Positions 1 to 5,239 of a stretch of DNA of 5,239 nucleotides are shown in pieces (position 1 is the first letter of the stretch; each line of letters opens with the position of its first letter). The stretch is from Bacteroidota bacterium (GTDB lineage: Bacteria > Bacteroidota > Bacteroidia > Flavobacteriales_D > JABDKJ01). The translations under genes and the position numbers were made by a program. The stretch is from contig JAQCAN010000181.1 of NCBI GenBank assembly GCA_027621335.1, positions 1 through 5,239 of the forward strand, given 5' to 3'. The notes under the pieces were generated by a model. It was not told where the DNA came from. It saw nothing but the letters and a program-made list of their open reading frames with translations, and ran no database searches.

Positions 1-54
1 AGCATTCGAGTAATGGACCTGGCCGAACTCATTGCCGAAGCAAAGGACTTATGA
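1..54 (+). CDS. C-terminal end of an unrecognised upstream gene (partial)
   Basis: Reading frame 1 is open from the window edge to a TGA at 52-54 and gives a 17-residue tail, SIRVMDLAELIAEAKDL. The tail looks helical and amphipathic, with alternating Leu/Ile/Ala and acidic residues. Its stop codon overlaps the ATG of the next gene in the arrangement ATGA (51-54). That is typical of translationally coupled operon neighbours and is the main reason to believe this frame is coding. Too little sequence is present to name the family, and I do not recognise it. The frame could be open by chance, since 17 codons is short. Confidence 0.5.
   Translation, partial: SIRVMDLAELIAEAKDL
42..47 (+). promoter_or_regulatory. 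Shine-Dalgarno-like AAAGGA inside the preceding gene
   Basis: AAAGGA lies 3 nt before the ATG at 51 and 6 nt before a second in-frame ATG at 54. The spacing suits the second ATG better, so the true start may be codon 2 (54). The site lies within the last codons of the upstream frame, which fits translational coupling. Bacteroidota depend little on Shine-Dalgarno pairing, so this is supporting evidence only. Neither minus-strand gene in the window has a comparable site. Confidence 0.4.
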
Positions 55-551
55 TGATAGAACAACTCACATACAAGACCGAGCCCATGCCCCACCGTGC
101 CAGGGTTTGGGTCTATAAGGCCTCAAGGCCATTGAATGAATCTGAGATGGAGTTCTGCATCAAACACCTCGAGACTTTTATCGGAGAGTGGACAAGTCAT
201 GGAGCGTCTATGGCAGCGGGGTTCACAATCATAGAAGACCGCTTCCTGGTCCTTATGGCAGATGAAGATCAAGCCAAAGCCAGTGGGTGCAGCATAGATA
301 GCTCGGTGCACTTCCTACAAGCTTTGGGCAAGGAATTGAACATTGACTTCTTTGACCGCATGCATGTGGTCCTGAGGGTCGGAGACGAGGTCAAAGAAGT
401 CCATTTCAATCATATTCCGACCCTTTTAGCTCAGGGAACCATCACCGCAGAGACACTCGTCTATGATACGCTCGTTGCCAATAAGGCTGATTTTGACAGC
501 CGATTCGAAGCGCCTCTTAGAGCGACTTGGTTGAGTAGATATCTCAATTGA
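51..551 (+). CDS. Conserved Bacteroidota protein of the family mislabelled 'ABC transporter ATPase'
   Basis: This is a complete 166-residue soluble protein of unknown function, with no signal peptide or membrane segment. I recognise it from a family of about 160 residues that is common in Bacteroidota and is often auto-annotated 'ABC transporter ATPase'. Family landmarks visible here are RVWVY (18-22), a W-x-x-HG motif (W47, H50, G51), the signature ASGCSIDSSVHF (77-88), DRM (102-104) and a C-terminal W160-L-S-R163-Y164. There is no Walker A GxxxxGK[ST], no ABC signature LSGGQ and no Walker B, so the ATPase label is not supported. The invariant-looking Cys80 in GCSID is the obvious candidate functional residue, by inference only. 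The upstream gene overlaps by 4 bp (ATGA), so the two are probably co-transcribed. The start could be 51 or 54 because the first two codons are both ATG. I see no convincing plus-strand terminator after the stop. Confidence 0.85.
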   Translation: MMIEQLTYKTEPMPHRARVWVYKASRPLNESEMEFCIKHLETFIGEWTSHGASMAAGFTIIEDRFLVLMADEDQAKASGCSIDSSVHFLQALGKELNIDFFDRMHVVLRVGDEVKEVHFNHIPTLLAQGTITAETLVYDTLVANKADFDSRFEAPLRATWLSRYLN

Positions 552-773
552 ACTCATCAAAAACTTCCTAATTACCCACTAATTGGGGGATAAAGGGTTT
601 GTCTGAGGCAGTGGGTGCATATCTAGCCGAAATCAGCCAAGAACAGTATTCCACCTCCGTCCCTTTTCCATAATGTGGAACTTTTCAAAGAGCCTCCTTA
701 ACCAAAGTTGCAGAAGACTGACCTTCTGAAATTTGAATAGCCAAACTGTAGGAGAAAGACCATTCCTAAGGCC

Positions 774-802
774 AAAAAAACCCCCTCCGACAAGGAGGGG
801 GT
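774..802 (-). terminator. Strong Rho-independent terminator of the protease gene
   Basis: CCCCCTCC (781-788) and GGAGGGGG (794-801) form a perfect 8-bp GC-rich stem with a 5-nt loop, extended by one A-T pair (780/802). On the minus strand the stem is followed directly by a run of seven T (A774-780 on the plus strand). This is the classic intrinsic-terminator layout. It lies about 60 nt after the stop codon of the protease. The plus-strand side has no T-run, so it should act mainly on minus-strand transcripts. Confidence 0.92.
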
Positions 803-806
803 CTGC

Positions 807-852
807 CCTGAGAGGACTTCAGTGTAAGCTGTGAATTAATTCGCCTCTCAGG
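807..852. repeat. Perfect 9-bp inverted repeat in the protease 3' untranslated region
   Basis: CCTGAGAGG (807-815) is exactly complementary to CCTCTCAGG (844-852), with 28 nt between them. The pair lies between the protease stop codon (862-864) and the intrinsic terminator (774-802). The spacer contains a 10-bp palindrome, GAATTAATTC (833-842). In the protease mRNA this would fold as a first stem-loop ahead of the terminator hairpin. It has no T-run, so it is not itself an intrinsic terminator. A role in mRNA 3'-end stability, or as a protein-binding site, is possible but only inferred. Confidence 0.6.
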
Positions 853-861
853 ATATCTTCA

Positions 862-3105
862 TCAGTTTAAGACAAATCTCTTAAAGGTCCTTGCACCATT
901 GGAACTCAGCTCAATGAAATAGGTGCCGGCAGGTAAAGATGAGAGGTCCATGGACGTAAACGAACGTCCTCTGATGTTCTCAGTTCTTATAGTTTGACCT
1001 ACAGGATTCATCACCCTCAAGTCGAATTGTTCCAAAGAGACCTCCACTTGAATGTTCAGGATACCATCTGTTGGATTCGGGAAGATCTCTATCGCATTCA
1101 CCAATTCACTTGCGCTAAGGTCAGTGGTGGAGCCCATGCTGAGAATAGTACTCTCGCTGCTATCGAATGCACCTCCTGAAGCAAGGACTGTTCCTTGATC
1201 ATCAGTAAGGGAATAAGCTCCCTGCCCAAATCCACAACAGATTCCATCTCCGAAGGCATCATAGATGACGAACTCATAACACCCGTCACCTGGAAGAGGC
1301 ACAGTGGTCTCATACTCGGTGTTGTCTTGATACCCATTACCGCCTTCCGCAAGAACATCTCCTTCTGTGTCCTTAAGCTCCCATGATGTTTCATCGGCAT
1401 AATCATCCGTGAGGATGGTAATGGTCAAATCGCCCATGCCCTCAACACCGCTATCGATAGTCAGGTTCGTGGCAGCCGCGTTATTGTTCGGATTCTCATC
1501 CACAACACCATTGACACTACTGATTGTGACCTCTATGGTATTCAAACCAGGATTCGGGAAGAAGGTGTTCAATGGAACAGAAACCGTTTCTCCTTGGGCC
1601 AGAGATCCAGTTATATTGATATCGTCCTGTTCTACTCCATTGAAGGTGCTCTGGATGGTAGCGGAGGTCAGAACAGTCGAACCGTTATTCCTTAAGGTTA
1701 AACTAGGGGTGAAAGGATCAGTATTACAGACCACATCTGGAATTCCTGTAACGCCATTGCTGGCCGCATCCAAGGCATATTGCACATCATTGGGACCGTA
1801 GCCATCAACAGTGGTTACTCCAGTGTTTCCTGGATCCAACCAGTCCCTCAAACGTGAAGATGCATTTGCGCCATCCCAAGACACCCCGAAACGTCCGTAA
1901 TAGTCAAATAGGCCATTGTTGGTAGAACCGCTGCATGCGGCCGCCCCTCCATACAGTTGACCGATAATATGTCCGTTCTGGTTGAATAGAGGCGAACCTG
2001 AGGAACCGCCCTCTGTCACTCCTTGTTCCCACTGATTGATATACCACACCTGTGCACCTGCAGCGGTGGTATGGAAGGGGCTGTTGTTCTCGAAACAGAT
2101 CTTCTTAACATCACCAGATGGATGGTGAATACCAACGGCACTAGTGACATTGGTGGCATCGGTATTATCCCATCCTGAGAAATATACGTTGAATGCGGTA
2201 GGTATGTTTGCGCTCAACTCGATCAAGGCGAAATCCGATCCTGAATTGTTGGCTAGCAAGGTCCCTCCTGATATAGATTGACTGGTTGGTCCAGTGCTAC
2301 CTGAACAACTTGCACTTTCATGATTGAAATAATAGATCCAATTGCTAGGATTTCCTAAGCAATGATTGGCTGTCAGGAAATAAGGTGTTTCGTCCTGCAA
2401 GGTATTGTTCACCACAGATCCTGAGCAAACGGCAAATGAGCCTTGTACGATCAAGGCCACTGAGCGCTTCTGTGCTTCCCATGCAGCTCCTGAAGGGCAG
2501 TTGACATTGATGTTGCACGCTCCGCTGTTCCCGAAAGGACCTCTCTCTGATTCCCACTTGTTCAAGATGGCACGATAACCATGGCTCACTTGAGAGATGT
2601 GAAGGACAGCGCCTTCGGTAGGTCCATTGTACTCTAGTATCACCCTCTCGCCTTTGACAAGACCAACAGGAAATACCCCTGATTCTTTATTATTTTCATG
2701 TGTATAAGCTCCTTTCAACTCGGACATATCCTCACTATAGACGAAGAGTGAAGACCCTTCAGGGAGAAGGAATTGATCGAAGAGAAAACTCACAGAGACC
2801 GCCTCAGGACACCATAGAATCATCTGATGGATCGAAGCCCCCTTGTAGATGACCACATTGGCTTCATCGAAGAAGTTGATGCTCACTTCGTGATCCTTCC
2901 CGAAACGGTATGGAGTCTCTTTGTATTGATCAGTGACCTCATCTTCCAATCTCAAGGCCTGGACGTCAACCAAAGGCATCCTGACCACAGGAATGTCCGT
3001 CTTGGCTCCAACGGTCCAAGACATGGGTGTGCCGCCATGATCCAATTGAGCGTGGGACCAAGAGACGGTGAGAAGGCAAAGGAGGCTGAGAAGAGTATAT
3101 TTCAT
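862..3105 (-). CDS. Secreted lysyl-endopeptidase-like serine protease with T9SS sorting domain
   Basis: This 747-residue exported protease should cleave proteins outside the cell, probably after lysine. Residues 1-19 are a Sec signal peptide (hydrophobic LLSLLCLLTV, cleavage after SHA). Residues 20 to about 190 are a beta-rich propeptide. Residues about 192-428 match the Achromobacter lysyl endopeptidase (protease I) type of trypsin fold. The catalytic triad is His248 (TANHC), Asp291 (SDFALIEL) and Ser369 (GGSSGSP). All six disulfide cysteines of that enzyme have counterparts: C197-C391, C203-C267 and C227-C249. Asp401, two residues before YGR, aligns with its lysine-specificity Asp225, given a one-residue insertion. 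Then come a CARDB-like beta domain (about 463-552), a beta domain with GDGICCG (620-626) and a T9SS type A sorting domain (about 672-747: FPNPT 675-679, LPAGTYFIEL 724-733, final KRFVLN). The sorting domain implies export across the outer membrane and removal or cell-surface anchoring there. The start is fixed by the signal peptide; no Shine-Dalgarno is visible. Exact cleavage specificity is inferred. Confidence 0.93.
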   Translation of the reverse strand: MKYTLLSLLCLLTVSWSHAQLDHGGTPMSWTVGAKTDIPVVRMPLVDVQALRLEDEVTDQYKETPYRFGKDHEVSINFFDEANVVIYKGASIHQMILWCPEAVSVSFLFDQFLLPEGSSLFVYSEDMSELKGAYTHENNKESGVFPVGLVKGERVILEYNGPTEGAVLHISQVSHGYRAILNKWESERGPFGNSGACNINVNCPSGAAWEAQKRSVALIVQGSFAVCSGSVVNNTLQDETPYFLTANHCLGNPSNWIYYFNHESASCSGSTGPTSQSISGGTLLANNSGSDFALIELSANIPTAFNVYFSGWDNTDATNVTSAVGIHHPSGDVKKICFENNSPFHTTAAGAQVWYINQWEQGVTEGGSSGSPLFNQNGHIIGQLYGGAAACSGSTNNGLFDYYGRFGVSWDGANASSRLRDWLDPGNTGVTTVDGYGPNDVQYALDAASNGVTGIPDVVCNTDPFTPSLTLRNNGSTVLTSATIQSTFNGVEQDDINITGSLAQGETVSVPLNTFFPNPGLNTIEVTISSVNGVVDENPNNNAAATNLTIDSGVEGMGDLTITILTDDYADETSWELKDTEGDVLAEGGNGYQDNTEYETTVPLPGDGCYEFVIYDAFGDGICCGFGQGAYSLTDDQGTVLASGGAFDSSESTILSMGSTTDLSASELVNAIEIFPNPTDGILNIQVEVSLEQFDLRVMNPVGQTIRTENIRGRSFTSMDLSSLPAGTYFIELSSNGARTFKRFVLN

Positions 3106-3136
3106 GTTGATTCTGCTATTGTTGTTCTTGATAATA

Positions 3137-3144
3137 CAAAGATA
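3137..3144 (-). promoter_or_regulatory. Bacteroidota-type -7 box (TAnnTTTG) upstream of the protease
   Basis: The minus strand reads TATCTTTG, an exact match to the Bacteroidota -7 consensus TAnnTTTG. It ends 31 nt before the protease ATG. Transcription would start a few bases downstream and leave a short A-rich leader of about 25 nt, the expected form for this phylum. The -33 element is poor: only TTCG is found, 16 nt upstream, against a consensus TTG/TTTG about 19-21 nt away. The position in the short gap after uvrB supports separate transcription of the protease. Confidence 0.55.
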
Positions 3145-3168
3145 AGGTCTTAAACCCCTCCGAATAGG

Positions 3169-3195
3169 TTACTCGTCAAGCTGAATATCGAGTAA
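3169..3195. repeat. 7-bp inverted repeat between uvrB and the protease
   Basis: TTACTCG (3169-3175) and CGAGTAA (3189-3195) are perfectly complementary around a 13-nt loop. The pair starts 13 bp after the uvrB stop codon, in the transcript direction. There is no T-run after it on the minus strand, so it is not a canonical intrinsic terminator. It may be a weak transcript-end hairpin or a chance match. Confidence 0.35.
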
Positions 3196-3208
3196 ACTTG
3201 GACGCCTT

Positions 3209-5221
3209 TCATGCTGTTTTCGTGGTCATTTGCTTTATGATATCTCTGATGCGTGCAGCCTCTATGAAGTCAAGGTCTTTAGCCGCGGCCTGCATTTTCT
3301 TCTTCAGGTCCTTGATCTGATCTTCAGGATTCAGGTTACTGTTGTATTCGAATGAGGATTCTGCAGCCATAGAGAAGGACTCTTCTCTATCATAGCCTTT
3401 GGATTTGGACTTCGAATTGGCTACTCCGGTCTTCTTCATGATCTCTTCCCTGCTGCGCGTGATCTGGGTAGGTGTGATGCCGTGCTCCTCATTGTAACGC
3501 GTTTGAATGACTCGCCTCTTTTCGGTCTCATCGATGGTCTTACGCATGCTCTCGGTGATCTTATCTGCATACATGATGACCTTTCCATTCACGTTCCTTG
3601 CTGCTCTTCCCACCGTCTGAGTCAATGATCTGGCCGACCTTAGGAAGCCTTCCTTATCTGCATCCAAAATGGCTACCAGACTGACCTCTGGAAGATCCAG
3701 TCCCTCTCGTAGAAGATTGACGCCTATCAGCACATCGAATGCCCCTAACCTCAAGTCTCTCAGGATCTCGATACGCTCGATGGTATCCACGTCCGAATGG
3801 ATGTAGCGACAGCGCACCCCGTTCCTGTCCAAATATTTGGTCAATTCCTCAGCCATCCTCTTGGTCAAGGTAGTGCAGAGTACTCGCTCTTCCTTGGTAA
3901 CACGGAGTCTGATCTCCTCCATCAGGTCATCCACTTGGTTTTGGCTGCTCCTCACTTCAATCTCAGGATCCAATAGCCCAGTTGGACGGATTACCTGTTC
4001 CACCACGACCCCTTCAGATTTCTCCAATTCATAATCTCCAGGTGTTGCACTGACGAAGATCCATTGAGGAATCATCCCTTCGAACTCCTCATATTTCAGC
4101 GGTCGGTTATCCATGGCGGAGGGCAATCGGAAGCCATGCTCCACGAGGTTCACTTTCCTTGAGCGGTCGCCTCCATACATGGCCTTAATCTGCGAGTTGG
4201 TCACGTGGCTTTCATCCATGAAGAAGAGGAAATCTTCAGGGAAATAATCGATGATGCAAAAGGGGCGGTCTCCAGCGCTTCGCTTATCGAAATACCTCGA
4301 GTAGTTTTCAATGCCTGAGCAATAGCCTAGCTCCCTCATCATCTCAAGGTCATAGGTAGTTCGCTCTTCCAAGCGCTTGGCTTCCAGGTGTTTGCCTATT
4401 TCCTTGAAATAGTCCACCTGCTTCACCATATCCTGCTGTATCTGCCAGATGGCATCATTTTGTGTGTCACGGGAGGTGACGAAGATGTTGGCCGGATAGA
4501 GGTTCACCTCTTCGAGTTCATAGAGCCTTTGTCCTGTCTCTTGATCCATGGCTTCTATGCCCTCTATCTCATCTCCCCAGAAGAGGATGCGGATTGCATG
4601 GTCGGTGTATGCCAGGTAGACATCCACAACGTCCCCCTTGACCCTGAAGTTTCCGCGTTCAGGTTGATGGTCCTTTCTAGAGTAAAGTGAAGCCACCAAC
4701 TGGTTCAAAAAAGCATTGCGGCTCAATTTCTGTCCTTTCTCCAGATGGATGACGCTCTTGGCGAACTCCGTAGGATTCCCGATTCCATAGATACAAGATA
4801 CTGAGGCCACCACGATGATGTCCCTTCGCCCTGAGAGCAAGGATGAGGTGGCACTCAATCGCAATTTCTCTATCTCCTCATTGATGGACAGATCCTTTTC
4901 AATATAAGTCCCCGTGGTCGGGATGAAGGCTTCTGGTTGGTAGTAGTCGTAATAGGACACGAAATACTCCACTAGATTCTCAGGAAAGAATTCCTTGAAC
5001 TCACTGTAAAGCTGGGCCGCCAAGGTCTTGTTGTGTGAGAGGATAAGGGCTGGTCTGTCGAGTTCTTGGATGACATTGGCCATGGTGAAGGTCTTACCCG
5101 ATCCTGTCACTCCAAGCAGGGTCTGGTATACGTTGCCTTCACGAGCGCCTTCGACCAACTGACGAATGGCCTCTGGCTGATCTCCTGTCGGGCTATAGGG
5201 GCTTTTGAGCTTAAAAGGCAT
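3209..5221 (-). CDS. uvrB: Excinuclease ABC subunit B (UvrB)
   Basis: UvrB is the cytoplasmic damage-verification helicase-like subunit of nucleotide excision repair. It is loaded on DNA by UvrA, then recruits UvrC for dual incision. The 670 residues match the usual family length (E. coli 673). Visible landmarks are Walker A GVTGSGKT (37-44), the damage-clamping beta-hairpin with tyrosines (SYYDYYQPEAF, 89-99, to EKD at 108-110), the conserved ASVSCIYGIGNP (139-150), the Walker B variant DESH (336-339), SATPG (391-395), and helicase motif VI QTVGRAARN (535-543). After a Ser/Lys-rich linker (about 600-632), a UVR domain (about 633-668, EAARIRD) provides the UvrC contact. All key motifs are intact. 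The start follows the family pattern MPFKLKSPYSPTGDQPEAI. Only 18 bp upstream are present, with no Shine-Dalgarno, so its promoter cannot be judged. It is followed 103 bp later by the protease on the same strand. Confidence 0.99.
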   Translation of the reverse strand: MPFKLKSPYSPTGDQPEAIRQLVEGAREGNVYQTLLGVTGSGKTFTMANVIQELDRPALILSHNKTLAAQLYSEFKEFFPENLVEYFVSYYDYYQPEAFIPTTGTYIEKDLSINEEIEKLRLSATSSLLSGRRDIIVVASVSCIYGIGNPTEFAKSVIHLEKGQKLSRNAFLNQLVASLYSRKDHQPERGNFRVKGDVVDVYLAYTDHAIRILFWGDEIEGIEAMDQETGQRLYELEEVNLYPANIFVTSRDTQNDAIWQIQQDMVKQVDYFKEIGKHLEAKRLEERTTYDLEMMRELGYCSGIENYSRYFDKRSAGDRPFCIIDYFPEDFLFFMDESHVTNSQIKAMYGGDRSRKVNLVEHGFRLPSAMDNRPLKYEEFEGMIPQWIFVSATPGDYELEKSEGVVVEQVIRPTGLLDPEIEVRSSQNQVDDLMEEIRLRVTKEERVLCTTLTKRMAEELTKYLDRNGVRCRYIHSDVDTIERIEILRDLRLGAFDVLIGVNLLREGLDLPEVSLVAILDADKEGFLRSARSLTQTVGRAARNVNGKVIMYADKITESMRKTIDETEKRRVIQTRYNEEHGITPTQITRSREEIMKKTGVANSKSKSKGYDREESFSMAAESSFEYNSNLNPEDQIKDLKKKMQAAAKDLDFIEAARIRDIIKQMTTKTA

Positions 5222-5239
5222 GGCAACGTTCGAAGGTAA

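Larger units (their letters stand above)
552..861. other. Non-coding gap between convergent genes
   Basis: This 310-bp stretch separates the 3' ends of a plus-strand and a minus-strand gene. I see no convincing coding frame: the longest short frames lack family-like composition and a good start. The right half holds the minus-strand terminator and an inverted repeat, listed separately. The left half has only weak hairpins. One is CCTAATT/AATTGGG at 567-573/581-587, with a G-T wobble and no T-run. The other is CAGAAG/CTTCTG at 711-716/723-728 with a 6-nt loop, flanked by outer complementary TTCAAA (684-689) and TTTGAA (732-737). None of these is a clear terminator for the plus-strand gene. Confidence 0.7.

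Noticed and set aside
567..587. CCTAATT/AATTGGG hairpin after the plus-strand gene as an intrinsic terminator
   Set aside because: The stem is AT-rich with a G-T wobble, and no T-run follows it.
599..673. A 24-codon TTG-started frame in the intergenic gap as a small protein gene
   Set aside because: It is very short, with no Shine-Dalgarno, no recognisable sequence and a weak start codon.
833..842. GAATTAATTC palindrome as an operator site
   Set aside because: A single 10-bp AT-rich palindrome downstream of a stop codon is compatible with chance and has no promoter beside it.
1098..1406. A 102-codon minus-strand frame inside the protease gene, considered as evidence of a frameshift
   Set aside because: The protease frame is continuous and domain-coherent through this interval, so the alternative frame is a shadow and not a displaced fragment.
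1409..1801. A 130-codon plus-strand open frame antisense to the protease
   Set aside because: It lies wholly inside the well-supported protease gene, its translation matches no family I know, and its composition is that of an antisense shadow.
4388..4690. A 100-codon plus-strand frame antisense to uvrB with hydrophobic stretches resembling a small membrane protein
   Set aside because: The hydrophobic look comes from reading conserved UvrB codons in antisense. There is no supporting start context or neighbour.
5222..5239. TACCTTCG on the minus strand just upstream of uvrB as a degenerate -7 box
   Set aside because: It differs from TAnnTTTG by one base, would leave almost no leader, and the window ends before any -33 element could be seen.

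Overview
The window looks like a chromosomal segment of a Bacteroidota bacterium, probably of the Flavobacteriia/Cytophagia type. Three things point there. A secreted protease ends in a type IX secretion (T9SS) C-terminal sorting domain. A small conserved protein belongs to a family I know only from Bacteroidota. Upstream of the protease there is a TAnnTTTG-type -7 promoter box, and Shine-Dalgarno sequences are weak or absent.

Layout. Bases 1-54 carry the last 17 codons of an unrecognised plus-strand gene. It overlaps by 4 bp (ATGA) a complete 166-codon gene (51-551, +) of the family often labelled 'ABC transporter ATPase' in Bacteroidota, although it has no ATPase motifs. Bases 552-861 are non-coding. 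They hold a strong intrinsic terminator oriented for the minus strand (774-802) and a perfect 9-bp inverted repeat (807-815/844-852) just after the protease stop codon. A 747-residue secreted serine protease lies on the minus strand (862-3105). It has a signal peptide, a propeptide, a lysyl-endopeptidase-like trypsin-fold domain, a CARDB-like domain, a GDGICCG-containing beta domain and a T9SS type A sorting domain. A 103-bp gap with a -7 promoter box and a small hairpin separates it from uvrB (3209-5221, -), a full-length excinuclease ABC subunit B whose start codon lies 18 bp from the window edge.

How the genes relate. UvrB (intracellular nucleotide excision repair) and the protease (exported peptide-bond hydrolysis) are co-directional but have unrelated jobs. 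The promoter box between them suggests the protease is transcribed on its own and ends at the 774-802 terminator. The plus-strand pair at the left is a separate, translationally coupled operon end that converges on the protease. I see no mobile element, CRISPR array, tRNA, rRNA or clear new multi-gene system. The most interesting items are the uncharacterised 166-aa family, the variant active-site surroundings of the lysyl endopeptidase, and the structured 3' end of its mRNA.
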